Assembly (NCBI RefSeq): GCF_019127135.1
Contig: NZ_JAHOEA010000044.1
Span: 1-28,598 of the forward strand
DNA: 28,598 nucleotides
Direction: 5' to 3'
DNA from: Segatella copri
GTDB taxonomy: Bacteria; Bacteroidota; Bacteroidia; Bacteroidales; Bacteroidaceae
Made by a program: the position numbers and the translations under genes. Below the pieces are notes generated by a model. The model saw nothing but the letters and a program-made list of their open reading frames with translations. It was not told the DNA's origin and ran no database searches. Below are positions 16,134-25,231 of the stretch, in pieces (within the stretch, counting starts at the first letter, position 1; each line of letters starts with the position of its first letter).

Positions 16134-18602
16134 TTATCTCAATTCTGCATTGAGCTTGCCTGTAAGGTTGGCAATGAGTTTCTTCATGATAGCATCTATC
16201 TGCTTATCATTCAATGTCTTCTCCTCATCCTGCAGGATAAAGTTAACAGCATAACTCTTCTTGCCCTCTGGCAAATGCTCACCCTCGTAAACATCGAAGA
16301 GAACCACGCTCTTCAGGAGCTTCTTCTCTGTCTGGCGGGCAATCTGCTCAATCTGTGCAAACTCTACATTCTTGTCTACGAGCAATGCAAGGTCGCGGCT
16401 CACTGACGGATACTTGCTGATGTCAGTATAAGTAAGGTTCACCTTCTTCACTGCCTTCATCAGGTTGTCCCAGTGGATATCAGCATAGAATACATCCTGC
16501 TCGATATCGAATGCTTTCTTCAATTTCAGGCTCAAGATACCCAGTTCTACCAAAACCTTTCCGGCACGGGTCTCGTAACTTACGCCCTTAGAGAAGATGT
16601 TATTGTCGCTGTGCTTGATAACCACGTTGTTCTGTGGCATACCTACACGACGGAGAATATTCTCTACCACAGCCTTCAACTCGTAGATGTTGCTCTGCTC
16701 ATCAGCATGAGCCCAATTGCCCTCTACGCGCTTACCGGTGATGAAGAGTGACATGTGAGCCTCCTGGGAGTAAGCCTTGATAGGACTCTCCTCGCTCCAC
16801 TTCTCCTTATTATATATATAGGTGTTACCCACCTCGAAGAACTTCAGGTTCTGGCTCTTGTGGTTGATGTTGCGGGCTACGCTTTCCAAACCGCCGAACA
16901 ACATGGTCTGACGCATCACGCCGAGATCAGCACTCAATGGGTTCATCACCTTCACGGTTGTCTCCTCAGGATACTTGTTCAGCTCCAGGTCTGCATAGTA
17001 GCTTGACTTGCTCAGAGAGTTGTTGAGAATCTCCATGAAGCCCTCGCCTACCAACTGCTCAGCCACGAGGTTCTGGCAGTGATAAGCCTTGTCCTCATCG
17101 CCCTGAACAGTCAGGGAGCTCTTCAACTGGGTTGGAATCTCCACATTATTATATCCATAGATACGGAGGATATCCTCTACTACGTCGCAAGGACGCTGAA
17201 CGTCTACGCGATAAGCAGGAACCAAGAGGTCGATGCCCTCAGCATCCTCCTTCACGATCTTCATCTCGAGAGATGTGGCAATGTTCTTGATGGTCTCAGC
17301 ACCAATCTCCTTACCGATGAGGCGATGCGCATACTCATAGTTCAGGCGAACTGGGAAATCCTGCATTGGCTCTGGATATACATCCTTGATCTGCATGGAA
17401 ATCTTGCCGCCAGCCAACTGCTTGCAGAGGATAGCAGCCTGCTTCAATGCATAAATCTGTCCGTTTGGATCTACGCCACGCTCAAAACGGTAGCTGGCAT
17501 CTGTACTCAAACCATGACGGCGAGCGCTCTTGCGGATCCATGTTGGATGGAAGTAAGCACTCTCCAAGACAACATCCTTGGTTGTCTCGTAAGTACCAGA
17601 ACCCTTACCGCCGAAGATACCGGCGATACACATAGGCTCCTCAGCATTGCAGATGCTCAGGTCGTGCTCACCCAAGGTATGCTCCTCGCCATCGAGAGTA
17701 ACAAACTTAGTGCCCTCTGGCTGGGTACGGACCACAATCTTATGACCGGTAACCATGTCTGCATCGAAGCAGTGCAATGGCTGGCCGTATGCCATCATAA
17801 TGTAGTTGGTGATGTCCACGATATTGTTGATTGGACGCAAGCCGATGATGTTCAGCTTATCCTGCAACCACTTAGGACTTTCCTTCACCTCACAACCGGT
17901 GATGCTTACACAGGCATAACGCTTGCAAGCCTCAGTATTCTGAATTTCAACATCGATAGGAAGATCTTCGTTATCTACTACAAACTCATCGCAAGATGGG
18001 CGATGCAAACTTGTCTTGTAACCATTCTGCTTCAACCAGGCATACAGGTCGCGGGCTACACCCCAGTGACCGAGCGCATCAGCACGGTTGGCTGTGATAT
18101 CAATCTCGATGAGCCAGTCGCTCTCCAGGTGATAATACTCAGCAGCAGGCTGACCTACCGGAGCGTCTTCCGGGAGTACGATGATACCGTCGTGAGAAGT
18201 ACCTACACCAATCTCATCTTCAGCACAGATCATACCCAAACTCTCTACACCGCGGAGCTTGCTCTTCTTGATGGTAAAACTCTGGTCGCCATCGTAAAGC
18301 ACGCAGCCCAAATCAGCAACGATAACCTTCTGACCTGCAGCAACATTAGGAGCACCACAGACAATCTGCTGAGGTTCACCCTTGCCCAAGTCAACGGTTG
18401 TAACATGGAGGTGATCGCTGTTAGGATGCTCCTCACATGTCAATACTTTACCCACATAGAGACCTTTCAGTCCGCCCTTGACAGACTGTACTTCTTCCAA
18501 AGCGTCAACTTCGAGTCCGCAAGAGGTCAACGCGTCCGCTGTCTCCTGTGGTGTCAAATCGAAATCGACGTATTCTTTAAGCCATTTGTATGAAACGTTC
18601 AT
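16134..18602 (-). CDS. pheT: Phenylalanine--tRNA ligase, beta subunit
   Basis: The 822-residue protein has full family length. In order: an N-terminal domain (MNVSYKWLKEYVDFDLTPQE), an EMAP/tRNA-binding domain (about 43-150, with EHPNSDHLHVTTVDLG and IVCGAPNVAAGQKV), B3/B4 (about 225-400, GLRPINNIVDITNYIMMAYGQPLHCFD), B5 (about 415-485), a catalytic-like core, and an FDX-ACB anticodon-binding domain at the C-terminus (ISKYPSVSRDLALLVDKNVEF...YAVNFILQDEEKTL). It pairs with PheS (not in the window) to charge tRNA-Phe. The gene leads a probable pheT-yebC-TSCPD transcript. A hairpin lies in its leader. Confidence 0.97.
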   Translation of the reverse strand: MNVSYKWLKEYVDFDLTPQETADALTSCGLEVDALEEVQSVKGGLKGLYVGKVLTCEEHPNSDHLHVTTVDLGKGEPQQIVCGAPNVAAGQKVIVADLGCVLYDGDQSFTIKKSKLRGVESLGMICAEDEIGVGTSHDGIIVLPEDAPVGQPAAEYYHLESDWLIEIDITANRADALGHWGVARDLYAWLKQNGYKTSLHRPSCDEFVVDNEDLPIDVEIQNTEACKRYACVSITGCEVKESPKWLQDKLNIIGLRPINNIVDITNYIMMAYGQPLHCFDADMVTGHKIVVRTQPEGTKFVTLDGEEHTLGEHDLSICNAEEPMCIAGIFGGKGSGTYETTKDVVLESAYFHPTWIRKSARRHGLSTDASYRFERGVDPNGQIYALKQAAILCKQLAGGKISMQIKDVYPEPMQDFPVRLNYEYAHRLIGKEIGAETIKNIATSLEMKIVKEDAEGIDLLVPAYRVDVQRPCDVVEDILRIYGYNNVEIPTQLKSSLTVQGDEDKAYHCQNLVAEQLVGEGFMEILNNSLSKSSYYADLELNKYPEETTVKVMNPLSADLGVMRQTMLFGGLESVARNINHKSQNLKFFEVGNTYIYNKEKWSEESPIKAYSQEAHMSLFITGKRVEGNWAHADEQSNIYELKAVVENILRRVGMPQNNVVIKHSDNNIFSKGVSYETRAGKVLVELGILSLKLKKAFDIEQDVFYADIHWDNLMKAVKKVNLTYTDISKYPSVSRDLALLVDKNVEFAQIEQIARQTEKKLLKSVVLFDVYEGEHLPEGKKSYAVNFILQDEEKTLNDKQIDAIMKKLIANLTGKLNAELR

Positions 18603-18635
18603 TATAATGATTTTTTATTTTATTTCTATTTTGAA

Positions 18636-18660
18636 AGCCCGAAGAAACATCATTCGGGCT
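18636..18660 (-). promoter_or_regulatory. Hairpin in the pheT leader
   Basis: AGCCCGAA and TTCGGGCT form an 8 bp GC-rich stem with a 9 nt loop between the predicted pheT transcription start and its ATG. It has no U-run directly after it on the minus strand, so it is a weak attenuator candidate or a simple RNA-stabilising stem. Confidence 0.45.
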
Positions 18661-18680
18661 ATGCTTGTCCTAAAACTCTG

Positions 18681-18712
18681 CAAAAATACAAAAAAAAATG
18701 CATATAAACAAA
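18681..18712 (-). promoter_or_regulatory. pheT promoter
   Basis: On the minus strand the -33 TTTG (18709-18712) and -7 TATTTTTG (18681-18688) are 20 bp apart, the usual Bacteroidota layout. Transcription would start near 18674 and leave a leader of about 70 nt holding the hairpin. Confidence 0.7.
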
Positions 18713-18715
18713 TAA

Positions 18716-18767
18716 CATTCGCCATTTTTGCACTATTTAAAATAAATACATGCAAAAATGGCGAATG
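18716..18767 (-). terminator. Terminator after the penicillin-binding protein gene
   Basis: A perfect 17 bp stem (CATTCGCCATTTTTGCA with TGCAAAAATGGCGAATG; arms 18716-18732 and 18751-18767) has an 18 nt loop and lies 9 bp past the PBP stop on the minus strand. On that strand it is followed by TTATTTGTTT. It separates the PBP gene from the pheT promoter. Confidence 0.8.
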
Positions 18768-18776
18768 CCTTGGTTT

Positions 18777-21107
18777 TTATTCGAAAACTTCGTCAATGCT
18801 GCCACCTCCTACTTCCTCAAAGTCATCCTGTTCGGCTGCCTTGCGGGAACAAGGATTGTAGTCTTCCGGCAAATCGAACTTGACGGCAGGACTGATGCCC
18901 AGCGACGGGTCAGCATAAACCTTCTTCATGAATATTGCCCAGATAGGCAAAGCCATGGTAGCACCCTGACCCATACTCATGGAATCGAAGTGGATATCAC
19001 GCTCCTCACCACCTACCCAGCAGCCACTTACGAGTTGTGGAGTAAAGCCGATAAACCAACCGTCGCTATTATTGTTGGTAGTACCGGTCTTGGCGCCAAT
19101 CTGTCCTTCCAGGTTATAACGGTAGCGCAGTCTTCCTGCCGTACCATTATCCACGACCCCCATCAGCATGGTAAGCATCTTCATGGCATTATCAGCACTG
19201 ATTACCTCGTTCATACGTGGCTGGAAGGTAGCAATCGTATTGCCCTCATTATCCTCGATGCGGCTCACAAACATTGGAGCAGTACGGATGCCGTGATTGG
19301 CAAATACGGTATAGGCACTCACCATCTCGCTGACACTTACCTCACATGGTCCCAGACAAAGACTCATGGATGCATGGATGTCAGGACTGTTGATGCCGAA
19401 ATCGTGCAACATCTGGACAAACTGCTGCGGATTGAGTTTACTCATCAGATAAGCACTCACCCAGTTGCTACTCTGTGCTAATCCCCAACTCAGCGGAACC
19501 ATCTGTCCGGCACGTGAATGGTTGGCGTTACGAGGCGTCCACGGACGACCAGCCACCATATAGGTCTGCTGGCGGTTAGGAGCCAAATCGCAAGGCTGGA
19601 AGCCGTTAGACATCGCCAGGCTGTAAAGGAAAGGTTTGATGGTAGAACCCACCTGTCGGCGTCCCAGGCTCACCATATCATACATGAAATGAGGATAATC
19701 CAATCCACCTACATACGCCTTCACAGCACCCGTCTTAGGATCCATGCTCATAAGACCGCTGCGCAGGAAACTCTTGTAATAACGGATAGAATCGAGCGGA
19801 CTCATCAGCGTATCAATATCACCATGGTAGGTAAACACAACCATCTCCTGTTTCTTGCGGAATGCCGCCTTGATTTCATCCTCAGAATATCCCGCAGCCT
19901 TCATCGTGCGGTAACGCTCACTCTGGACGATACTGCGGTTCAGGATACTCTTAATCTGTTTCGGTGTCAGTTTATCACTATATGGCGAGCTTGGCTTGCG
20001 GGCAATCTCTGCACTGAAACGAGGCTGCAGATAGCGGGCTACATGCTGATACATAGCCTCTTCCGCATACTGCTGTATACGGCTGTCTATCGTAGTAAAC
20101 ACCTTCAGTCCGTCACTGTATACATTGTATGGAGAACCGTCCTTCTTATAGTTCTTGTTGCACCATCCATAGAGCGGATCATTCTCCCACTGGGTAGAAT
20201 CCACCACAAACTGGGCACGGTTCCAGGACGGATAATCACTGCGCTCCGGACGCTTAGCCATCATATACTGGCGAAGGAACTCACGCAGATAAGTAGCCGA
20301 ACCGTCCTTATGGTCGGTACGATGGAAATTGAGCGTCAGCGGCTCAGCAGCATACTGGCTATACTCGCCCCGGCTCAGATAACCCGCCTTCACCATCTGC
20401 GAAAGAACCACATTTCTGCGCTCCCTAGCTCTCTCTGGATAACGAACTGGATTGAAGAGTGATGGATTCTTGCACAGTCCGATAAGCGTTGCCGACTCAC
20501 AGAGAGTCAGATTCTTCGGCTCCTTATAAAAATAGGTATTGGCCGCCGTTTTGATTCCTACAGCATTGTGCAGAAAATCGAAGTAATTGAGATAGAGAGC
20601 CAGAATCTCCTCTTTGGTATAATAGCGTTCCAGCTTCACCGCAATCACCCACTCTATCGGCTTCTGCAACAAGCGTTCCATCGTACTGTTCGCCTTCTCC
20701 GAATAGAGCTGCTTGGCGAGCTGCTGCGTGATGGTACTTCCACCACCCGCATTAGTCTGTCCCAGGATACCACGCTTGATGATGGCACGTCCCAGGGCAC
20801 GGAAGTCGATTCCCGAATGTTCATAGAATCGCTCATCCTCAGTAGCCACCAGTGCCTTTATTAAATAAGGTGACATTTTCTTGTAAGGAATCACGATACG
20901 GTTCTCCTTATTCAGGTTCCACGTACCAAGCACCTTGCCATCGGCAGAGTAAACCTGGGTGGCAAATCTGTTGATAGGATTCTGAAGATCCTCGATGTCG
21001 GGCATGTAGCCAATCATTCCAAACCAGATGGCAACGAAGGCAAGAATAACGGTAAGTATTCCGGTGCCGAAAACAGCCCATAAAACATGTATAAATCGCT
21101 TTCTCAT
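18777..21107 (-). CDS. Bifunctional penicillin-binding protein 1A (glycosyltransferase/transpeptidase)
   Basis: The 776-residue protein polymerises and crosslinks peptidoglycan. An N-terminal membrane anchor ([29 protein letters not shown]) precedes the GT51 domain ([22 protein letters not shown] with catalytic-type E90; [17 protein letters not shown]). The transpeptidase domain has S488-TIK ([10 protein letters not shown]), S546-S-N548 and K673-TG ([18 protein letters not shown]). The ATG at 21107 is chosen because an in-frame ATG at 21164 lies upstream of the -7 box at 21131-21138. The C-terminus is acidic ([29 protein letters not shown]). It is divergent from pyrB. Confidence 0.95.
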   Translation of the reverse strand: MRKRFIHVLWAVFGTGILTVILAFVAIWFGMIGYMPDIEDLQNPINRFATQVYSADGKVLGTWNLNKENRIVIPYKKMSPYLIKALVATEDERFYEHSGIDFRALGRAIIKRGILGQTNAGGGSTITQQLAKQLYSEKANSTMERLLQKPIEWVIAVKLERYYTKEEILALYLNYFDFLHNAVGIKTAANTYFYKEPKNLTLCESATLIGLCKNPSLFNPVRYPERARERRNVVLSQMVKAGYLSRGEYSQYAAEPLTLNFHRTDHKDGSATYLREFLRQYMMAKRPERSDYPSWNRAQFVVDSTQWENDPLYGWCNKNYKKDGSPYNVYSDGLKVFTTIDSRIQQYAEEAMYQHVARYLQPRFSAEIARKPSSPYSDKLTPKQIKSILNRSIVQSERYRTMKAAGYSEDEIKAAFRKKQEMVVFTYHGDIDTLMSPLDSIRYYKSFLRSGLMSMDPKTGAVKAYVGGLDYPHFMYDMVSLGRRQVGSTIKPFLYSLAMSNGFQPCDLAPNRQQTYMVAGRPWTPRNANHSRAGQMVPLSWGLAQSSNWVSAYLMSKLNPQQFVQMLHDFGINSPDIHASMSLCLGPCEVSVSEMVSAYTVFANHGIRTAPMFVSRIEDNEGNTIATFQPRMNEVISADNAMKMLTMLMGVVDNGTAGRLRYRYNLEGQIGAKTGTTNNNSDGWFIGFTPQLVSGCWVGGEERDIHFDSMSMGQGATMALPIWAIFMKKVYADPSLGISPAVKFDLPEDYNPCSRKAAEQDDFEEVGGGSIDEVFE

Positions 21108-21130
21108 CACTATTTCTTTAAATATTTGTG

Positions 21131-21138
21131 CAAAATTA
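21131..21138 (-). promoter_or_regulatory. -7 promoter box of the PBP1A gene
   Basis: CAAAATTA reads TAATTTTG on the minus strand, 23 bp before the chosen ATG (21107). This supports that start over the ATG at 21164. Confidence 0.6.
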
Positions 21139-21181
21139 CATAAAAGTTTTGACTTATCACACATAAATCAGATTTTTTATG

Positions 21182-21189
21182 TAACTTTG
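21182..21189 (+). promoter_or_regulatory. -7 promoter box of pyrB
   Basis: TAACTTTG matches the consensus and lies 33 bp before the pyrB ATG. An in-frame ATG at 21028 would start inside the divergent PBP gene and upstream of this box. Confidence 0.65.
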
Positions 21190-21222
21190 TGGGCGATTTT
21201 AGAACATTCAATCATATTTCAA

Positions 21223-22170
21223 ATGGAAAAACATAATTTTGTGACCATTGCAGACCTTTCCAAGGAGAAAATCATGTACCTCCTGGAAATGGCGCAAGAG
21301 TTCGAAAAGCACCCGAACAGGGAGTTGCTGAAGGGAAAGGTCGTAGCGACCCTTTTCTTCGAGCCTTCTACTCGTACCCAACTCAGTTTCCAAACCGCTG
21401 CCAACCGTCTTGGCGCCCGTGTCATTGGCTTCTCTGATGCCAAGACATCCAGCACCACCAAGGGTGAAACCCTCAAGGATACCATCCTGATGGTAAGCAA
21501 CTACGCCGATGTAATCGCCATGCGCCATTTCATCGAGGGAGCAGCCCAGTATGCCAGCGAGGTAGCACCAGTGCCTATCGTCAATGCAGGCGACGGCGCA
21601 CACATGCATCCTTCACAGTGTCTGCTCGATCTCTACTCTATCTACAAGACCCAGGGTACCCTGGAGAACTTGAACATCTATCTCGTGGGTGACCTCAAAT
21701 ATGGCCGCACCGTTCACTCACTTATCACAGCCATGCGCCACTTCAATCCTACCTTCCATTTCATCGCACCTAAGGAACTCGCCATGCCAGAAGAGTATAA
21801 ACTCTACTGCAAGGAGCACAATATCAAATATATTGAGCACGAGGACTTTAACGAAGATGTGATTGCAGGTGCCGACATTCTCTACATGACCCGTGTACAG
21901 AAGGAGCGTTTCAGCGACCTGATGGAGTATGAGCGCGTAAAGAACGTGTATATCCTGAAGCGTGACATGCTCTGCAAGGCTAAGGAGAACATGAAGATTA
22001 TGCATCCGCTGCCACGTGTGAACGAGATTGCTTACGATGTAGATGATGATCCACATGCATACTTCATCCAGCAGGCTCAGAACGGTCTCTATGCACGTGA
22101 GGCTATCTTCTGCCACTGCCTCGGCATTTCGCTCGATGACGTGAAGAATGACAAGACCATTATTGAGTAG
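21223..22170 (+). CDS. pyrB: Aspartate carbamoyltransferase, catalytic subunit
   Basis: From the ATG at 21223 the product has 315 residues, normal for PyrB. It catalyses carbamoyl phosphate plus L-aspartate to N-carbamoyl-L-aspartate, the committed step of pyrimidine synthesis. Seen are the carbamoyl-phosphate loop [12 protein letters not shown] (S49-T50-R51-T52), [18 protein letters not shown], the flexible-loop [10 protein letters not shown] and the aspartate-binding HPLPRVNEI. It is followed 32 bp later by pyrI, so the enzyme is probably the allosteric dodecameric type, as in E. coli. Confidence 0.97.
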   Translation: MEKHNFVTIADLSKEKIMYLLEMAQEFEKHPNRELLKGKVVATLFFEPSTRTQLSFQTAANRLGARVIGFSDAKTSSTTKGETLKDTILMVSNYADVIAMRHFIEGAAQYASEVAPVPIVNAGDGAHMHPSQCLLDLYSIYKTQGTLENLNIYLVGDLKYGRTVHSLITAMRHFNPTFHFIAPKELAMPEEYKLYCKEHNIKYIEHEDFNEDVIAGADILYMTRVQKERFSDLMEYERVKNVYILKRDMLCKAKENMKIMHPLPRVNEIAYDVDDDPHAYFIQQAQNGLYAREAIFCHCLGISLDDVKNDKTIIE

Positions 22171-22198
22171 TTTATAGTTAATAGTTTATAGTTAATAG
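22171..22198 (+). repeat. Perfect 14 bp tandem duplication between pyrB and pyrI
   Basis: TTTATAGTTAATAG occurs twice head to tail and fills nearly all of the 32 bp between the pyrB stop and the pyrI start. It has no recognised function and probably arose by slippage. It could change in copy number and so alter the intercistronic distance. Confidence 0.8.
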
Positions 22199-22202
22199 AC
22201 AG

Positions 22203-22667
22203 ATGGGAAACAATAAAAGTCAATTAGTGGTTGCGGCTATCGAGAACGGTACCGTAATCGACCATATACCAGCCGAAAAGACCTATCAGGTAGTAAATCT
22301 GCTCCAGTTGGAGAAGATGGAGACTCCTGTTACTATCGGCTACAACCTGCCAAGCAAGAAGATTGGCAAGAAGGGCATCATCAAGGTTGCCAACAAGTAT
22401 TTTACCGATGAAGAAATGAACCGACTCTCTGTCGTTGCTCCCAACATCGGACTGAGTATCATCAAAGACTACGAAATCGTAGAGAAGAAGACCGTCAAGA
22501 CTCCTGACACACTGAAGGGCATCGTAAAGTGCAACAACCCTAAGTGTATCACCAACAACGAGCCTATGCAGACCCTCTTCCATACCGTAGACAAGGTACT
22601 CGGTATCGTACGTTGCCACTACTGCGACAAAGAGCAGCAATTGGGCAAAGTAGAGCTCTGCAAGTAA
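22203..22667 (+). CDS. pyrI: Aspartate carbamoyltransferase, regulatory subunit
   Basis: This 154-residue protein has the PyrI layout: an N-terminal nucleotide-binding domain ([30 protein letters not shown]) and a C-terminal zinc domain with CNNPKC (x4 spacing) and CHYC (x2 spacing). It binds ATP or CTP and adjusts PyrB activity to the pyrimidine/purine balance. The zinc site contacts PyrB. It is cotranscribed with pyrB. A long inverted repeat starts 28 bp past the stop. Confidence 0.96.
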   Translation: MGNNKSQLVVAAIENGTVIDHIPAEKTYQVVNLLQLEKMETPVTIGYNLPSKKIGKKGIIKVANKYFTDEEMNRLSVVAPNIGLSIIKDYEIVEKKTVKTPDTLKGIVKCNNPKCITNNEPMQTLFHTVDKVLGIVRCHYCDKEQQLGKVELCK

Positions 22668-22695
22668 TAAAAACAGGTAGTTTATAACAAAAAGT

Positions 22696-22750
22696 AAGCA
22701 ATATCACTCAAAATGTTACGATTTATTTGGTAGTTTGAGAGATATTGCTT
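22696..22750. promoter_or_regulatory. 17 bp inverted repeat spanning the glyA promoter (terminator or operator)
   Basis: AAGCAATATCACTCAAA (22696-22712) pairs with TTTGAGAGATATTGCTT (22734-22750) at 16 of 17 positions, with a 21 nt loop. The last T of the right arm is the first base of the glyA -7 box and the -33 lies in the loop. It may terminate pyrBI, since TATTTTTG follows, or it may be an operator for glyA, or both. Confidence 0.65.
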
Positions 22751-22757
22751 ATTTTTG
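22726..22757 (+). promoter_or_regulatory. glyA promoter
   Basis: The -33 TTTG (22726-22729) and -7 TATTTTTG (22750-22757) are 20 bp apart, followed by CAG. The leader to the ATG at 22800 is about 35 nt. Confidence 0.75.
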
Positions 22758-22799
22758 CAGCCGATTTCATTAAACATCAACCATAAAAAGTAAAGGGAA

Positions 22800-24080
22800 A
22801 TGGTAAAAGACCAAGAGATTTTCGACTTAATCGAAAGAGAACATCAGCGCCAGCTGAAGGGTATGGAGCTTATCGCTTCTGAGAATTTCGTGAGTGACGA
22901 GGTGATGAACGCTATGGGTTCTTACCTTACTAACAAGTATGCTGAGGGACTGCCAGGCAAGCGTTATTATGGCGGATGCCAGGTAGTTGACATCGTAGAA
23001 AACCTCGCCATCGAGCGCGTAAAGAAGGTGTTTGGTGCTGAGTATGCCAACGTACAGCCTCACTCTGGTGCGCAGGCTAACGCTGCTGTTCTGCTTGCCG
23101 TATTGAAGCCAGGTGATACTTTCATGGGCTTGAACCTCGACCACGGCGGTCACCTCTCTCATGGTAGCCACGTCAATACATCCGGTATCCTCTACAACCC
23201 TATCGGTTACAACCTGAACAAGGAAACAGGCCGTGTAGACTACGACGAGATGGAGAAACTGGCTCTTGAACACAAACCAAAACTGATTATCGGTGGTGGT
23301 AGCGCTTATAGCCGCGAGTGGGATTATGCCCGCATGCGCAAGATTGCCGATGAGGTAGGCGCTCTCCTCATGATCGATATGGCTCACCCTGCAGGTCTGA
23401 TTGCAGCCGGTCTGCTCGACAACCCATTGAAGTATGCACACATCGTTACTTCTACTACTCACAAGACCCTCCGTGGTCCTCGTGGTGGCATCATTCTGAT
23501 GGGCAAGGATTTTGACAATCCATGGGGATTGACAACCAAGAAGGGCGAGATTAAGAAGATGAGCATGCTCTTGAATTCTGCCGTATTCCCAGGTCAGCAG
23601 GGTGGTCCGCTGGAGCACGTCATCGCTGCTAAGGCAGTAGCCTTCAATGAGAATCTGCAGCCTTCATGGAAGGAGTATGCTACTCAGGTAAAGAAGAATG
23701 CAGCCGTACTCGCTGATGACCTCATCGGTCGCGGATTCGGTATCGTGAGCGGTGGTACAGATAACCACTCTATGCTCGTTGACCTCCGAAGCAAATATCC
23801 AGATCTTACAGGTAAAGTCGCTGAGAATGCGCTGGTTGCAGCCGACATCACAGTCAACAAGAACATGGTTCCATTCGACAGCCGTTCTGCCTTCCAGACA
23901 TCAGGTATCCGCCTGGGTACAGCAGCCATGACCACACGTGGCGCCAAGGAAGATATGATGCACCTCATTGCCGAACTCATCGAGGAGGTTCTGAATGCTC
24001 CTGAGGACGAGAAGGTCATTGCCCGCGTTCGCGAAAAGGTAAATGCTACTATGAAGGATTACCCTCTCTTTGCATACTAA
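22800..24080 (+). CDS. glyA: Serine hydroxymethyltransferase
   Basis: The 426-residue PLP enzyme interconverts serine plus tetrahydrofolate with glycine plus methylene-tetrahydrofolate, the main source of one-carbon units. Motifs include [11 protein letters not shown] near the start, [45 protein letters not shown] and [15 protein letters not shown] with Schiff-base K222, and [15 protein letters not shown]. Length is normal for bacteria. It is a single-gene unit with its own promoter and a clear terminator. Confidence 0.97.
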   Translation: MVKDQEIFDLIEREHQRQLKGMELIASENFVSDEVMNAMGSYLTNKYAEGLPGKRYYGGCQVVDIVENLAIERVKKVFGAEYANVQPHSGAQANAAVLLAVLKPGDTFMGLNLDHGGHLSHGSHVNTSGILYNPIGYNLNKETGRVDYDEMEKLALEHKPKLIIGGGSAYSREWDYARMRKIADEVGALLMIDMAHPAGLIAAGLLDNPLKYAHIVTSTTHKTLRGPRGGIILMGKDFDNPWGLTTKKGEIKKMSMLLNSAVFPGQQGGPLEHVIAAKAVAFNENLQPSWKEYATQVKKNAAVLADDLIGRGFGIVSGGTDNHSMLVDLRSKYPDLTGKVAENALVAADITVNKNMVPFDSRSAFQTSGIRLGTAAMTTRGAKEDMMHLIAELIEEVLNAPEDEKVIARVREKVNATMKDYPLFAY

Positions 24081-24103
24081 TCGTTAAGGATAAATATAAT
24101 TAC

Positions 24104-24134
24104 AAACTGCGGGCCTTCCGTCCGCAGTTTTTTG
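24104..24134 (+). terminator. glyA terminator
   Basis: AAACTGCGG and CCGCAGTTT (24104-24112 and 24122-24130) form a 9 bp stem with a 9 nt loop followed by a run of T, 23 bp past the glyA stop. Confidence 0.92.
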
Positions 24135-24170
24135 TTTCATTTAATAAATAATAAAGAAAAGAAAAAATTT

Positions 24171-24950
24171 ATGAAAAAGATGAAAAGCCTACTGCTCATG
24201 GCACTTGCGTTGCTCCCTGCGAGCAAAACTTTAGCACAGACCAACGCCCAAGTTTTCTACGACTTCGGCAGTGACCGCAAGTTTGTTACCCTCACACTCG
24301 AAATGTTTAAGCAGGACAAATGGGGTAACACTTATTTCTTTGTAGACCACGACTTCAACTACGACAAGATGGATGCCAGCAGTCCAAACGTGGCACAGGG
24401 TGGTACCTATACAGAGATCTCACGTGCATTGAACTTCTGGCAGAACAGCCCAATGAAGAACTGGAGTCTCCACGTAGAGTATAATGGTGGTATTACCAAG
24501 AACTACCCTATCAACAATGCCTGGCTCTTCGGTGTGGAGTATTTCATGCACGACAAGAGTTTCAAGAACACCTTGACACTCCAGGCACTCTACAAGACTA
24601 TCCGCAAGACCGACCAGAACGTACCAATGCAGTTGACTGCTGTTTGGGGATGCAAAGACATCTTTGGATTAAAGGGATTGAACTTTAGCGGTTTCGCTGA
24701 TTTCTGGTGGGAGGACCACAGTTCTTTCAAGGATAAGGATGGCAACCTGAAGCTCGACAAGGATGGCAACATCGATTACAAAGCTGAGCACACCGTCTTC
24801 ACTACTGAGCCACAGCTCTGGTATAATGTAGGTCAGCACTTCGGCTGCGAGAACCTGAGCGTAGGTAGCGAGGTAGAAATCAGCAACAACTTCGGTAGCA
24901 ATGCCGGCTGGATGGTTCGCCCTTGCCTCGGTGTAAAGTGGGATTTCTAA
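24171..24950 (+). CDS. DUF5020 family outer-membrane-type protein
   Basis: From the ATG at 24171 the product has 259 residues: signal peptide (MKKMKSLLLMALALLPASKTLAQ) followed by amphipathic beta strands rich in aromatic residues (VFYDFGSDRKFVTLTLEMFKQDKWGNTYFFVDHDFNY, WSLHVEYNGGI, WMVRPCLGVKWDF at the end). The DUF5020 signature is the EMFKQDKWGNTYFFVDHDF region. These proteins resemble Tsx-like nucleoside channels, so an outer membrane barrel with a pore role is plausible but unproven. The terminal WDF fits a beta-signal ending. The start is chosen over an in-frame TTG at 24132 because that codon lies within the glyA terminator's T-run. A loop near 200-215 has a KDGNLKLDKDGNID repeat. Confidence 0.82.
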   Translation: MKKMKSLLLMALALLPASKTLAQTNAQVFYDFGSDRKFVTLTLEMFKQDKWGNTYFFVDHDFNYDKMDASSPNVAQGGTYTEISRALNFWQNSPMKNWSLHVEYNGGITKNYPINNAWLFGVEYFMHDKSFKNTLTLQALYKTIRKTDQNVPMQLTAVWGCKDIFGLKGLNFSGFADFWWEDHSSFKDKDGNLKLDKDGNIDYKAEHTVFTTEPQLWYNVGQHFGCENLSVGSEVEISNNFGSNAGWMVRPCLGVKWDF

Positions 24951-25020
24951 TTTATCTGCCGCTCTACTTCCCTTCTCAAACTGTTTACATCTGTTAAAAA
25001 TTCCCTGAGTTCCGCATTTT

Positions 25021-25140
25021 TAAGAAGAACAAAAAGGAAACAAGAAAAAAAAGAAAAGACAAAAACGAAAAGAAGAAGAAGCAAGAAGTAAAGATAAAAA
25101 AGAAAATAAATAAAAGAAAAAAAGAAAAATAAGAAGAAAT
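25021..25140 (+). repeat. Purine-rich low-complexity tract
   Basis: About 90% of these 120 bases are A or G on the plus strand, made of AAG, GAAA and AAAAG words. The reverse strand translates as a Phe/Leu-rich string that is not a believable protein. It lies between the DUF5020 gene and a terminator. Confidence 0.8.
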
Positions 25141-25143
25141 CTA

Positions 25144-25190
25144 GCATGCGCAAAATTTTCAAAATTTCATTTTAAAAATTTTGCGCATGC
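25144..25190. terminator. Bidirectional terminator between DUF5020 and GIN-domain genes
   Basis: GCATGCGCAAAATTTT (25144-25159) pairs perfectly with AAAATTTTGCGCATGC (25175-25190), loop 15 nt. It lies between the 3' ends of two convergent genes. No strong T-run follows on either strand, so efficiency is uncertain. Confidence 0.7.
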
Positions 25191-25231
25191 ATCCTTAGCC
25201 ACTTTATTTTTTTGATTTTCAGTAACTTACG

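Noticed and set aside
17079..18593. 504-codon open frame on the plus strand
   Set aside because: It is antisense to pheT, whose domains are unmistakable, and its translation shows no recognisable family.
21108..21164. Longer N-terminus for the penicillin-binding protein (ATG at 21164)
   Set aside because: The -7 box at 21131-21138 places transcription start downstream of that codon, and the natural membrane anchor begins right after the ATG at 21107.
24947..25162. 71-codon Phe/Leu-rich minus-strand frame
   Set aside because: It is the complement of the purine-rich tract; a run of Phe and Leu from homopolymer DNA is not evidence for a membrane protein.
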